From NCBI RefSeq assembly GCF_901543175.1, contig NZ_LR594040.1, positions 1,426,001 through 1,490,000 of the forward strand: a stretch of DNA of 64,000 nucleotides, written 5' to 3'. This DNA comes from Streptococcus australis (GTDB lineage: Bacteria > Bacillota > Bacilli > Lactobacillales > Streptococcaceae). The notes under the pieces are model-generated. The model was not told the origin of the DNA. It ran no database searches and worked only from the letters and a program-made list of their open reading frames with translations. How positions within the stretch are numbered: position 1 is the first letter of the stretch; the number at the start of each line of letters is the position of its first letter. A program made the position numbers and the translations under genes. Shown piece by piece: positions 25,853-34,828 of this stretch.

Positions 25853-27649
25853 TTACTCTCCCAACTCAGCACTATAAGCAATAATCTGGTCAACTGTATC
25901 AGACAAGAATTGGATGGTATCACGGAGTGGTTTGTCTGTTGAAATATCCGCTCCGATAATCATGGCTGACTCAAGCGGTGTCTTACTGCCACCTGATTTG
26001 AGAAGATTGAGCCAGTCTCTAGCTCCATTCTCAGAGTTTTTCAGATGGAGATAACCTGCTGTCGAGATGACTAGTCCTGCAGAGTAAGTGTAACTATACA
26101 AGCCCATGTAATAGTGAGCTTGGCGCATCCAAGTCAAAGCTGCATCGTCATCAATCTCAATGGCATCTCCCCAGAAATCCGTCAAAACTTCCTTCATAAT
26201 GCTGTTGAGTTTGCTTGCTCCGAAGGTTTCTCCTTCTTCAATCAGTGTATACACCTTACGCTGGAAGGCTGCTTCCAAGAGGTGGGTAATAAAATTATGG
26301 AAGTAGGTGTCTGTCAAACGATGGGCAAGGGCAAAACGTTTTTGACGTGGGTCATCAGACTGGTGTTCCAAATAATCACTGAGGAGTAACTCATTAAAGG
26401 TTGATGGCGCTTCAACATAGTAGGTCGACATATGGGCATTGAAGTAACTTTGGTGATTGTCAGAAAAGATAAATTGACCAGAATGCCCGATCTCATGAAT
26501 CAAGGTATAGACATCACTCAAACGACCTGTCCAGCTCATGAGGACATAAGGGTGCACGCGATATGGATCCGCCGCATAACCGCCAGAATCCTTGCCACTA
26601 TTGGCAGCGAAGTCCACCCAGCGCTCTTCTTGATAGCGAGCAACTTCCTGACAATATTCCTGCCCCAAAGGTTCTACCGACTTCATGACCAAATCATAGG
26701 CGTCGTCAATAGTCACTTCAGGATTCAGAGCGCTGTCCAAGTCCAATTTCCAGTCTGCAAAGGTCATCTTTTCAAGACCATTTACCTTGGCAACATGCTT
26801 GAGATATCTCTGAGCAACTGGCGCAAAATCCTTCATGATGAGGTCAATCTGGCGGTCAAACATGGCACGGTCCACTTCTTGCTCAGCCAGAAGATAGTCA
26901 AAAACTGAGTCGTAGCCCTTCATATCTGCTAATAGTTTTTCAGACTTAACCTGAGCTAGATAGGCTGCGGCTGCTGTATTTTGGTGCTTACGGAGTCCTT
27001 CTGAGAAGGAACGGAAGGATTTTTCACGAACCTCAGCGTCCTCGTGGTTTTGGTAGAAGTTTTCATAGGTCACAAAGCTGTTTTTGTAGGTCTTGCCATG
27101 GGCTTCAAAGTCAGCCATTTCAAAGTCCCCAGCTCGCATCTTGGTGTAAATATCCTGTGGACTGTAGAAAACTTCGCCCAGATTGGTCAAGGCCTTTTCC
27201 ACATCTGCCCCAAGATAGTGGGCTTTTTTGATTTTTGCCTGACGAATGGCAGCTGTCAAATGTGGCAGTTCACTCAAACGATCCAAGACTTCCTCATCAG
27301 CTTCCACTAAGGCATCGTCAAAGAAAGTCAAGGCTACGCTGGCATCTGTTTCAAATTCCATCCCAGCTTGGGCGATATTAGCAAAATCCTCATTGCTATA
27401 GTCCGTCGTCTGAGGCATAAAGGCATAATTGCCGATATGACTCATCTGGATATAGATTTGTTCCAATTCCGCAAAGGCCTTCTCGAAATCCTCAAAAGTG
27501 TGAAGATTACCCTTGTAGTCACGGCTAAATTGGTTGATGTCTTCTCGAGTCTTTTCGATTGCTCGCAAGAAATCCTCACGATCTTGGTATAGGGCGGTTA
27601 AATCCCAAAGTTCCTTCTCTGGGAATTCTGAACGGTGTTTTTGTTCCAT
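25853..27649 (-). CDS. pepF: Oligoendopeptidase F
   Basis: A 598-residue M3B zinc metallopeptidase that cleaves cytosolic oligopeptides. The zinc motif HEIGHSGQF is near residue 387, with the distal Glu ligand in the YVEAPSTFNE segment near 415. No signal peptide. Full family length, with the N-terminal WDLTALYQ typical of PepF/PepB. It is followed by the palindromic repeat with a terminator and preceded closely by rsmE on the same strand. Confidence 0.96.
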   Translation of the reverse strand: MEQKHRSEFPEKELWDLTALYQDREDFLRAIEKTREDINQFSRDYKGNLHTFEDFEKAFAELEQIYIQMSHIGNYAFMPQTTDYSNEDFANIAQAGMEFETDASVALTFFDDALVEADEEVLDRLSELPHLTAAIRQAKIKKAHYLGADVEKALTNLGEVFYSPQDIYTKMRAGDFEMADFEAHGKTYKNSFVTYENFYQNHEDAEVREKSFRSFSEGLRKHQNTAAAAYLAQVKSEKLLADMKGYDSVFDYLLAEQEVDRAMFDRQIDLIMKDFAPVAQRYLKHVAKVNGLEKMTFADWKLDLDSALNPEVTIDDAYDLVMKSVEPLGQEYCQEVARYQEERWVDFAANSGKDSGGYAADPYRVHPYVLMSWTGRLSDVYTLIHEIGHSGQFIFSDNHQSYFNAHMSTYYVEAPSTFNELLLSDYLEHQSDDPRQKRFALAHRLTDTYFHNFITHLLEAAFQRKVYTLIEEGETFGASKLNSIMKEVLTDFWGDAIEIDDDAALTWMRQAHYYMGLYSYTYSAGLVISTAGYLHLKNSENGARDWLNLLKSGGSKTPLESAMIIGADISTDKPLRDTIQFLSDTVDQIIAYSAELGE

Positions 27650-27659
27650 ATTCTTCCTC

Positions 27660-28403
27660 TTATTTCTCTAATTCTACTAAAACACTAAGGGCTGATAAGG
27701 CGTAAAGTGGCGCTGTTTCTGCTCGCAAAATGCGAGGTCCAAGGCCTGCCAAGACGGCTCCTTTAGCTTCAAAACTCTCAATTTCTGCTGGTGAGAGACC
27801 GCCTTCTGGGCCAAAGATAAAGAGCAGCTTGGCTCCTTTTTCAAGGCAACTAACTGCTTGTAAAAGAGCAGCTGATTCTCCTTCTTTAGCCGACTCTTCG
27901 TAGGCCACTACGATAGAGTCAAACTGGTCCAGTTGTGCTAGAAATTCTGCTTTTTTCTCGAAAAGTTGGATACTTGGGACCAGATTTCGTTTGCTTTGCT
28001 CAGCTGCTCCAAGGGCGATTTTTTCTAGTTTTTCAACCTTTTTACCCAATTTCTTTCCGTCCCACTTGGCGACCGACCAATCGGCAGGAAAGGCCCAGAT
28101 TTGGCTAGCACCCAGTTCTGTCACTTTTTGAGTGATGAATTCCAGCTTATCTCCCTTGGGAAAGCCAGATGCGATGGTCACTTGAACTGGCAGTTCCACA
28201 TTGTCAGCTAACTCTTGGACTAACTCAAACTGACGAGCTTCCACATCCAACACGCGCGCCAAATGCTTAATCCCATCATCAAAGACCAAGACAACCTCAT
28301 CACCTTCTTTCAAGCGCATGACCTGAAACATGTGCTTGCTGGTTTCCTTGTCCTCAATGGTCACAGGTGATGTAGGACCGCCTTTAACAAAATACTGCTG
28401 CAT
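27660..28403 (-). CDS. rsmE: 16S rRNA m3U1498 methyltransferase RsmE
   Basis: A 247-residue SPOUT-class methyltransferase. It has an N-terminal PUA-like domain (MQQYFVKGG... SKHMFQVMRLKEGDEV) and the SAM-binding knot FGPEGGLSPAEIE near residue 185 and LGPRILRAETAPLYAL near 215. ATG 28403 follows GGAGG that lies inside the end of prmA; a TTG four codons earlier is in frame but less likely. Gene order prmA-rsmE is common in Firmicutes. Confidence 0.95.
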   Translation of the reverse strand: MQQYFVKGGPTSPVTIEDKETSKHMFQVMRLKEGDEVVLVFDDGIKHLARVLDVEARQFELVQELADNVELPVQVTIASGFPKGDKLEFITQKVTELGASQIWAFPADWSVAKWDGKKLGKKVEKLEKIALGAAEQSKRNLVPSIQLFEKKAEFLAQLDQFDSIVVAYEESAKEGESAALLQAVSCLEKGAKLLFIFGPEGGLSPAEIESFEAKGAVLAGLGPRILRAETAPLYALSALSVLVELEK

Positions 28404-28404
28404 G

Positions 28405-29355
28405 CTAGCCTCCAATCACACCTGAAATATCCTTGGTCTTCTTAAAGACACAGGCATTCCATTCTCCTTGAATCATATGGGTTTCAAGGAAAAATCCAGC
28501 TGACTCAGCCGACTCGCGCACCATGTCCCACTTGTCCTTGATAATGCCACTCATGATGAGGTAGCCTTCATCCTTGACCAAACGATAAGCATCATCCGTC
28601 AGATGAATGAGGATGTCCGCCAAGATATTGGCCACGATGACATCTGCCTCAATCTCCACGCCTTTAAGCAAATCGCCTGGTTCTACATGGATGTTTTCCA
28701 TGCCTGGATTGAGCTCAATATTTTCCTGAGCGACTCGAACCGCCACATCATCAAGGTCATAGGCGAAAATTTCCTTAGCACCCAGAAGTGAGCTAGCAAT
28801 AGAAAGGACGCCTGATCCAGTACCCACATCTAGCACTGTTTCACCGCCACGAAGAACCTGTTCCAAGGCAAAGAGGCTCATCTTAGTGGTTGGATGGGTC
28901 CCAGTACCAAAAGCCATCCCAGGGTCCAGCTTGATAATCTTTTCTCCCGCAGTCGGCTCATAGTCTGTCCACGAAGGCACGATGGTCAAATCGTGAGTAA
29001 TGCGAGCTGGTTCATAGTATTTCTTCCAGTTGTCTGCCCAGTCTTCCTCAGCCAAGGCAGTCGTCCCCATCTTGACCTCACCCAAATCCATAAAGTCTGT
29101 CAATTCTGCTAGACGAGCCTGCAAATCCGCCTCAACCACTGCTACATCAACCGTTTCCGGATAGTAGGCTGTCACCACGATTTCTTCCTGCTGCTCGACT
29201 TCTGGGAAAATCTCACCAAAACGGTCGACATTCCCCACATAGTCCATACTATCTTCGATCGCAACACCCTGCGCCCCCAGCTCAATCAAGAGATTAGAGA
29301 CCAGCTCCTCTCCCTCGCGCTTCACTGTAACTTTTAGCTCTTGCCATGTTTCCAT
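28405..29355 (-). CDS. prmA: Ribosomal protein L11 methyltransferase PrmA
   Basis: A 316-residue class I SAM methyltransferase that trimethylates ribosomal protein L11. The N-terminal substrate-recognition domain begins [11 protein letters not shown]. The catalytic domain shows [15 protein letters not shown] near residue 142, [14 protein letters not shown] near 170 and VANILADIL near 240. The open frame extends nine codons upstream; METWQEL fits the family. No strong ribosome site precedes it. Directly upstream of rsmE. Confidence 0.95.
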   Translation of the reverse strand: METWQELKVTVKREGEELVSNLLIELGAQGVAIEDSMDYVGNVDRFGEIFPEVEQQEEIVVTAYYPETVDVAVVEADLQARLAELTDFMDLGEVKMGTTALAEEDWADNWKKYYEPARITHDLTIVPSWTDYEPTAGEKIIKLDPGMAFGTGTHPTTKMSLFALEQVLRGGETVLDVGTGSGVLSIASSLLGAKEIFAYDLDDVAVRVAQENIELNPGMENIHVEPGDLLKGVEIEADVIVANILADILIHLTDDAYRLVKDEGYLIMSGIIKDKWDMVRESAESAGFFLETHMIQGEWNACVFKKTKDISGVIGG

Positions 29356-29492
29356 AATTAAGATACCAAGCCCGTAAAACACAAAGCCAAAATAGGAAAT
29401 TCTCTGAAGACGCTTGGGTCTAAGAGAAGTTTATCTTTTTGGCACAGTGTTTAGGGCGGGTTCAGTTTAGAAATGTAACCGAACCATCCTTT

Positions 29493-29966
29493 CTATTTGT
29501 CAATCAATTTTTTCATGTAGACCATATCCATACCTTCTTTTTCAGGTTCAATATGGGTTTGGCGGTAGCCATTTTTCTCATAAAAAGCGACCATGCCCGC
29601 ATCCTGTAATACCGTACACAAATCCCACTGTTTAATCGTTGGAAATTCCTTTTCCAGTAATCTTAGCCCCTCAGAACCATAACCTTTTCCTTGATACTGG
29701 GGTAAAATCGCTGCCGTTCCCAACCAAGCCTCCGTCAACTCTTCATTGGTCTGAACTCGTAAAAATCCGATATTTTCTTCCTTTTCTTTCACAAAGTAGT
29801 AATAGCTATTGGGGCGCTCAACCAATTTCCACTTGATTCGTTCGCGGTCCTCGAGATAAGGATCATACTCATCTTGGTATTTTTCATAGACAGCCTTAAA
29901 GCTAGCCCTTTGAATTGCAATTACGGTTTCTAAATCCTCTGCTCCTGCTCGGATAATCTGAATCAT
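29493..29966 (-). CDS. GNAT family N-acetyltransferase
   Basis: A 157-residue GNAT-fold protein. It has the acetyl-CoA loop in AAILPQYQGKGYGSEGLRLLE near residue 88 and the C-terminal segment AGMVAFYEKNGYRQ near 122. The substrate (small molecule or protein amine) cannot be told. A 110-base gap before prmA contains nothing recognisable. Confidence 0.85.
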   Translation of the reverse strand: MIQIIRAGAEDLETVIAIQRASFKAVYEKYQDEYDPYLEDRERIKWKLVERPNSYYYFVKEKEENIGFLRVQTNEELTEAWLGTAAILPQYQGKGYGSEGLRLLEKEFPTIKQWDLCTVLQDAGMVAFYEKNGYRQTHIEPEKEGMDMVYMKKLIDK

Positions 29967-30024
29967 ACTAATACCTCCAAATTCACTCTCTCAACTCGCT
30001 TTCTATGCTCTTCCACACGCTGCT

Positions 30025-30393
30025 TTACTGACCCTCAAATTCTTCAATCACATCCGTGTAGTTTTCTTTCATTGCGTTATGAATCTGCTGTTTAAAAATA
30101 CCAAACATAAGATAATAAACAAATAGAACAATTCCTGCAAACAGTATCAAAAGTAAAAAATATACTGAAAGGGGCAGTACGAGACCTCTATCGCTCAGCA
30201 AGGGTATAACAAGCATTAATACCCAAATAACAGCCGTAGAAATCCCAGCTACTTTAGTACCACTTTCCCTTTGTTTTTTTAGCTTTAAATATTCCATATA
30301 GATGAATGTAGCTTCTTCCCTAGAGTATTGTCCAGTTTTTAGTTTGCGTTTAACTTCTTTATTCAACGTCGTTGTTGCAATCGCAAAAATCAT
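30025..30393 (-). CDS. Two-helix membrane protein, unknown function
   Basis: A 122-residue protein. A basic, helical N-terminal half (KEVKRKLKTGQYSREEATFIYMEYLKLKK) precedes two membrane segments near residues 46-64 and 72-96, then an acidic C-terminus. The start overlaps the Nudix gene stop by four bases, so it is co-translated. I recognise no family. Confidence 0.6.
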   Translation of the reverse strand: MIFAIATTTLNKEVKRKLKTGQYSREEATFIYMEYLKLKKQRESGTKVAGISTAVIWVLMLVIPLLSDRGLVLPLSVYFLLLILFAGIVLFVYYLMFGIFKQQIHNAMKENYTDVIEEFEGQ

Positions 30394-30818
30394 TTTACTT
30401 CCTCCAAATATTCCCTCACTCTATCCTGCAACTGGGGTACAACCTTATCTGAGCCAAGAAACTCTTCAATGCTCATCAGTTTGTAGCCCTGCCCTTCATC
30501 ACCAAAGACGATACTGTCAAACTGTTCCTGCCTTAACTTACCAACCAGAAAGACCGACTGCTTCCCCTCAAAAAGCATACTTGGGTAAACCTTTCTCCAA
30601 AGCAGGCAATCTTTAGTTAGGCGAACTCCTATCTCTTCAAAGACCTCTCTCTGAGCGCACCCGAAAGGACTTTCGTCCCCTTCACGGCCGCCACCTGGCA
30701 GTTCCCACATATTGGGCCACGGGATATTTTCCTTGTCATCACGCAAGATAGTTAAAATCCTATCGTCACAAAAGAGGGCAATTTTGCAACCTGTGAAATC
30801 AGAAAGTTCTATTTCCAT
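30390..30818 (-). CDS. Nudix hydrolase
   Basis: A 142-residue Nudix-fold hydrolase. The Nudix box runs through GGREGDESPFGCAQREVFEEIG near residues 41-63, matching GX5EX7REUXEEXGU. Members hydrolyse nucleoside diphosphates linked to another moiety, including oxidised dNTPs; the specific substrate is not visible. One base separates it from the M50-type gene upstream. Confidence 0.85.
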   Translation of the reverse strand: MEIELSDFTGCKIALFCDDRILTILRDDKENIPWPNMWELPGGGREGDESPFGCAQREVFEEIGVRLTKDCLLWRKVYPSMLFEGKQSVFLVGKLRQEQFDSIVFGDEGQGYKLMSIEEFLGSDKVVPQLQDRVREYLEEVK

Positions 30819-30819
30819 A

Positions 30820-31887
30820 TTAGACTCCTTCTGTTAATGCCTTTTCCAGCTCTGCTAGCCAGTTTTCATAGTAACATCGCTCATCCCGTAGCATTCGGCT
30901 GCTATTCATTTTCTGTCTAGCAATTTTTATAGCCTTGCGAGTTTGAGCTATATCTTTCTTTACCTTAAATTGATACCAGGCTTGAATCATCTGCACATCT
31001 GCCATTTTTAGAGATAAAAAGGATTTGACTCCTCGGATACTTGCATATTCTTCCGCTTTCTCATTATCCCCTTCCAGCAAGGCGATTTGAAGAAGGTATA
31101 GTTGGCAAAAAGTTTCAGACAGCGAGTGTTCTGTTCTCTCTAGTAAAGATTGAAATAGCTTTTTAGCTGTCTCTAAATGACTATCCAATATAAAAACCAC
31201 TCCCTGAAGAGTTTGGATACTTTCTGCAAAGCTCCCTCTCGCCTGTTCAGGAACAGGCATGATAAAGTCTTTCAAGTCATATTCTTGAGGAGCTAACAAG
31301 GTCTGGGCAGAATGCCTCAACACCATGTAGGCGTATTTCGTATTTTCAGGGTGTTGTAGCAATTCCCAGATTTTTGCTCCATCGGTGATATCGACTGGCA
31401 AAGCGTTGTTTAGAAAGAAGGATAAATTCAGAAAAATCCAAGTACCAGCAAAATACCAGCTTCTTGTCAAAAATCCATACAATATCGCTAATAAAATCAA
31501 ACTAAGATGAACTATCAAGCCGCCTGCAAGCATTAGGATAATTCTTTGATCACTTTCATCTTCTTTCAATCCAATATACTGAGCACCAATATTTTTCAGA
31601 ACGGCTGTTCGGCTAAGATGAAACTTGCCTGACTTTTTGGTCAAAAGAAAGTTTCCTAATCCAAAAGCCACCAGACGATAGCCTGTCAGGTAACCGCAAA
31701 ATGCATGTCCCAGCTCATGAAGGATAAAGATTAAATACATGCTTAGAAGAGCAAAGGAATAACCAAAAGTAAAGGCTAAAACTGCGGAATACCCCAACTC
31801 TGCAAATGCGATAGTTCCACAAGCAAAAGCTAGCATAATAAAGATAAAAGCTAGCACATAGATCAAATAAGTCCCAATTTTTTTCAT
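30820..31887 (-). CDS. M50-type membrane metalloprotease-like protein with helical C-terminal domain
   Basis: A 355-residue protein with membrane helices near residues 5-25, 35-60, 115-145 and 145-170. HELGHAF near 57 is the zinc motif and ALPVDITDGAKI near 165 matches the second M50 metal motif (NxxPxxxxDG). The C-terminal 170 residues are soluble and helical, TPR-like. It may be a site-2-type intramembrane protease or a related membrane factor. ATG 31887 is chosen over an upstream TTG, although its ribosome site is distant. Confidence 0.7.
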   Translation of the reverse strand: MKKIGTYLIYVLAFIFIMLAFACGTIAFAELGYSAVLAFTFGYSFALLSMYLIFILHELGHAFCGYLTGYRLVAFGLGNFLLTKKSGKFHLSRTAVLKNIGAQYIGLKEDESDQRIILMLAGGLIVHLSLILLAILYGFLTRSWYFAGTWIFLNLSFFLNNALPVDITDGAKIWELLQHPENTKYAYMVLRHSAQTLLAPQEYDLKDFIMPVPEQARGSFAESIQTLQGVVFILDSHLETAKKLFQSLLERTEHSLSETFCQLYLLQIALLEGDNEKAEEYASIRGVKSFLSLKMADVQMIQAWYQFKVKKDIAQTRKAIKIARQKMNSSRMLRDERCYYENWLAELEKALTEGV

Positions 31888-31905
31888 AAAATCTCTAACC
31901 AACTC

Positions 31906-32376
31906 CTAGTATCTCGGATAAGGATAAAACTCCCCTTCTTCCAAGCCGACTTTTCCTTCTTCAAAGACCTCTTGGTTCCATTCCATGACGAACTCTTCTG
32001 CTTCTGGGTCTTCCAAAAAGTCCATGAGGGCATCCAGCCCCACCTCAGCAGTATCTTTGAGGAATAGTGCAAAATAAGCTAAAAATTCACGAGAAAAACC
32101 TTTTTTAGGGAGATAAGGGATAACAGTCAAATAGTCTTCTTCATTAACCGTTGACTTGGCAGGATTGTAAAAAAGGACTGCTTCTTCAAAGAGAATATCT
32201 TCTGATGACACCTCTCCATCCTCATCCACCATCTCCACACCTGCAGCATTTTGTGCTTCTAGCAGAAAACTCACTTCAACCGCATGATTACGCTTGTCCC
32301 AACTAATCTCAAAGTCAAAAGGAAAGTTCTTGTCCAATTCTTCCTCTAAAACATCTAAAAATCCGTATGTTGCCAT
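31906..32376 (-). CDS. DUF3013 family protein
   Basis: A 156-residue, strongly acidic soluble protein beginning MATYGFLDVLEEELD, with ISWDKRNHAVEVSFLLE near residue 24 and a C-terminus rich in Glu ending EFYPYPRY. It resembles the lactobacillales-specific DUF3013 family; function unknown. It is the first gene of a minus-strand run with the M50-type, Nudix and membrane genes, and divergent from rarA. Confidence 0.75.
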   Translation of the reverse strand: MATYGFLDVLEEELDKNFPFDFEISWDKRNHAVEVSFLLEAQNAAGVEMVDEDGEVSSEDILFEEAVLFYNPAKSTVNEEDYLTVIPYLPKKGFSREFLAYFALFLKDTAEVGLDALMDFLEDPEAEEFVMEWNQEVFEEGKVGLEEGEFYPYPRY

Positions 32377-32491
32377 TTTGTCCTCTTTCTATGCGATTCT
32401 TAAATCGCCCCGATTGCTCGGAAATATGCTAAAATAGATACTACCATCTTACCACATATACATCAGAAAATCCATGTTAGAAAGGACTGCT

Positions 32492-33763
32492 ATGCCTGAC
32501 AATCTCGCGCTTCGCATGCGCCCAAAAACCATTGACCAGGTCATCGGTCAGGAACATCTAGTCGGACCAGGAAAAATCATCCGTCGCATGGTGGAGGCCA
32601 ATCGTCTGTCCTCCATGATTCTCTACGGACCTCCAGGAATCGGCAAAACCAGTATCGCCTCAGCCATCGCTGGAACGACCAAGTATGCCTTTCGGACCTT
32701 CAATGCGACTGTTGATAGTAAAAAGCGACTCCAAGAAATCGCAGAAGAAGCTAAATTCTCTGGTGGATTGGTTCTGCTACTGGACGAGATTCACCGTCTA
32801 GACAAGACCAAGCAAGACTTTCTACTTCCCCTCTTGGAAAGTGGTCTGGTTATCATGATTGGGGCGACGACTGAAAATCCTTTCTTTTCTGTCACTCCAG
32901 CCATTCGTAGCCGTGTTCAGATTTTTGAATTGGAACCCTTGTCCAATCAAGATGTCAAAGAAGCGATTCAGATAGCTCTATCTGACCCTGAACGTGGCTT
33001 TGATTTTCCAGTAGAACTAGATGAGGACGCCCTTGATTTCATCGCAACATCTACAAACGGTGATCTGCGTTCTGCCTTTAATTCGCTTGATTTGGCTGTT
33101 CTCTCTACTCCAGCAAATGATAAAGGCATTCACCATATAACGCTTGACATCATGGAAAATAGCCTGCAGCGGAGCTATATTACTATGGATAAGGATGGCG
33201 ACGGGCACTACGATGTCCTCTCTGCTCTACAAAAATCCATCCGTGGCTCAGATGTTGATGCCAGCCTCCACTACGCAGCCCGCTTGATTGAGGCTGGGGA
33301 TTTGCCTAGCCTCGCTCGTCGTTTGACTGTGATTGCCTATGAGGATATTGGTTTGGCCAATCCTGAAGCCCAGATCCATACCGTAACTGCTCTAGATGCT
33401 GCTCAAAAGATTGGTTTCCCAGAAGCTCGCATCCTTATTGCCAATATTGTCATTGATTTGGCGCTATCGCCCAAGTCCAACTCAGCCTATGTGGCCATGG
33501 ACAAGGCTCTTGCTGATCTCAAAACATCAGGGCATTTACCCATTCCACGGCACCTGCGTGATGGTCACTACAGTGGGAGCAAGGAACTAGGGAACGCCCA
33601 AAACTATCTTTATCCACATAACTATCCTGGAAACTGGGTCAAGCAAGACTATCTGCCAGAAAAAATCCAAAATCACCACTATTTTACTCCAAAAGATACC
33701 GGCAAATACGAACGAGCCTTGGCGCAACGTAAGGAAACCATTGATAAATTAAGGGACTTGTGA
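32492..33763 (+). CDS. rarA: Replication-associated recombination protein RarA (MgsA)
   Basis: A 423-residue AAA+ clamp-loader-like ATPase acting at stalled forks. Motifs are GQEHLVGPG near residue 19, Walker A GPPGIGKTS near 45, DEIHRLDK Walker B near 100, and IGATTENPFFSV sensor 1 near 125; the C-terminal tetramerisation domain follows. ATG 32492 follows AAAGGAC; an upstream ATG adds six codons. An extended -10, TGCTAAAAT at 32427-32435, is visible. The 6S RNA gene follows. Confidence 0.95.
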   Translation: MPDNLALRMRPKTIDQVIGQEHLVGPGKIIRRMVEANRLSSMILYGPPGIGKTSIASAIAGTTKYAFRTFNATVDSKKRLQEIAEEAKFSGGLVLLLDEIHRLDKTKQDFLLPLLESGLVIMIGATTENPFFSVTPAIRSRVQIFELEPLSNQDVKEAIQIALSDPERGFDFPVELDEDALDFIATSTNGDLRSAFNSLDLAVLSTPANDKGIHHITLDIMENSLQRSYITMDKDGDGHYDVLSALQKSIRGSDVDASLHYAARLIEAGDLPSLARRLTVIAYEDIGLANPEAQIHTVTALDAAQKIGFPEARILIANIVIDLALSPKSNSAYVAMDKALADLKTSGHLPIPRHLRDGHYSGSKELGNAQNYLYPHNYPGNWVKQDYLPEKIQNHHYFTPKDTGKYERALAQRKETIDKLRDL

Positions 33764-33792
33764 AATCCTTTTCAAATAATTGCATTTTCCTC

Positions 33793-33820
33793 TTGATTTT
33801 TTTTGAAAAAGTGGTATCAT
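33793..33820 (+). promoter_or_regulatory. Promoter of the 6S RNA gene
   Basis: TTGATT (33793-33798) and TATCAT (33815-33820) at 16-base spacing, followed within about ten bases by the 5' arm of the 6S RNA. Confidence 0.7.
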
Positions 33821-33827
33821 ATAAACA

Positions 33828-34020
33828 TAGAAACGCTGTGGTGTACGACTTCACACTTAAGTGTTGACCGACTATTTTTTGTATTATTAGGGAAACAAAA
33901 GTCTTCTAACAGCATGTAGGCCGTCTCACACGGAAACAGCTTCAGTTAGAGCGAGTTGCCCACCTGCTTAATTGCGCGGGTTCAATACAAACCGTGAAGT
34001 TTCGGCACCAATACAGCTTT
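33828..34020 (+). ncRNA. ssrS: 6S RNA
   Basis: About 190 bases without a reading frame. The ends form a long closing stem: GCTGT (33835-33839) with ACAGC (34013-34017), then GGTG with CACC and ACTTCAC with GTGAAGT. The middle is a largely open bubble, the form of 6S RNA that mimics an open promoter and sequesters the sigma-A holoenzyme. It has its own promoter and leads directly into tRNA-Lys. The 5' and 3' ends are estimates. Confidence 0.8.
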
Positions 34021-34026
34021 TTCTTT

Positions 34027-34099
34027 GCCTCCTTAGCTCAGTTGGTAGAGCAGTAGACTCTTAATCTATGGGTCGCAGGTTCGAGCCCTGCAGGGGGCA
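34027..34099 (+). tRNA. tRNA-Lys (anticodon CTT)
   Basis: A full cloverleaf. The acceptor stem GCCTCCT pairs with AGGGGGC, the D arm is GCTC/GAGC, the anticodon loop CTCTTAA gives anticodon CTT, and the T arm contains GGTTCGAGCCC. The 3' CCA is not encoded. It lies six bases after the 6S RNA and may be co-transcribed with it. Confidence 0.96.
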
Positions 34100-34113
34100 T
34101 CTAAATCAACAGG

Positions 34114-34140
34114 AAAAAGCCTTAAAATTAAGGCTTTTTT
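34114..34140 (+). terminator. Terminator after tRNA-Lys
   Basis: AAAAAGCCTTA and its complement around a three- to four-base loop, ending in TTTTTT. Confidence 0.88.
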
Positions 34141-34237
34141 GTTGTTCTAAAGTAGATTTGTCCCACTTTTTTTATGATCAATCTTTCCAAACACCTCTGA
34201 TTTGATTAAATTCTTCAAAAAATTTAAAACAAAAGTC

Positions 34238-34265
34238 TTGCTTTTCATTTTATTTATGATATACT
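34238..34265 (+). promoter_or_regulatory. Promoter of the rrf2 gene
   Basis: TTGCTT (34238-34243) and TATACT (34260-34265) at 16-base spacing, with TG before the -10. An operator-like sequence follows directly. Confidence 0.7.
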
Positions 34266-34271
34266 TGTTCT

Positions 34272-34284
34272 TGCATTAGATACA
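34272..34284 (+). promoter_or_regulatory. Rrf2 operator candidate, site 1
   Basis: TGCATTAGATACA, an imperfect inverted repeat around TAG, lies at the likely transcription start of the rrf2 gene. It recurs with one change before the oxidoreductase gene. Confidence 0.6.
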
Positions 34285-34304
34285 GGTTAACCAAAGGAGT
34301 TTAT

Positions 34305-34736
34305 ATGGATACAAAATTCTCAGTTGCTTTGCATATCCTAACAATGATTAGCGAGAGCAAGGAAACCCTAAGTTCTCAAGCACTAGCAACTAGCGTTGGG
34401 ACCAATGCTAGTTACATTCGAAAGGTAATCGCCTTATTGAAAAATGCAGGCTTGATTAGTTCCCAGCAAGGAAAAACGGGCTATCAACTCAATAAATCTC
34501 CAAAAGAAATGACTTTACTTGAGATCTATTATGCAACTCAAGAAATCAATCATATTAGCTTATTTCCTGTTCACCAAAATAGCAACCCTGATTGCCCCGT
34601 TGGAAAACATATCCAAGGAGCAGTTTCACCGCTTTTCGCTAGTGCCGAATCTCAATTAGAGAAGGAATTAGCAAATCAAACTTTAGAAGATGTCATTGAC
34701 AATCTATATAAACAAGCCAAACAAGTCCGAAACTGA
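34305..34736 (+). CDS. Rrf2 family transcriptional regulator
   Basis: A 143-residue winged helix protein starting MDTKFSVALHILTMI, with the recognition helix in LATSVGTNASYIRKVIALL near residue 27 and the wing SSQQGKTGYQL near 52. It has a single Cys97 in NPDCPVG, so it lacks the three cysteines that bind an FeS cluster in IscR or NsrR. Thiol-based sensing of electrophiles or oxidants is a reasonable inference. Matching operator-like sites occur before this gene and the downstream operon. Confidence 0.9.
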   Translation: MDTKFSVALHILTMISESKETLSSQALATSVGTNASYIRKVIALLKNAGLISSQQGKTGYQLNKSPKEMTLLEIYYATQEINHISLFPVHQNSNPDCPVGKHIQGAVSPLFASAESQLEKELANQTLEDVIDNLYKQAKQVRN

Positions 34737-34770
34737 TTTGATAGCAAGTCAGTTTTTACCAGAAGCAACG

Positions 34771-34789
34771 TATACTTGTATTAGATACA
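34771..34789 (+). promoter_or_regulatory. Rrf2 operator candidate, site 2, with -10 box
   Basis: TATACT (34771-34776) is followed by TGTATTAGATACA (34777-34789), a perfect five-base inverted repeat around TAG. It matches site 1 except for one base and precedes the oxidoreductase-hydrolase-SDR operon. No good -35 is seen. Confidence 0.6.
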
Positions 34790-34828
34790 GGTATATAAAG
34801 TCGAATTAAATAAGAAAAGAGAAAACAC

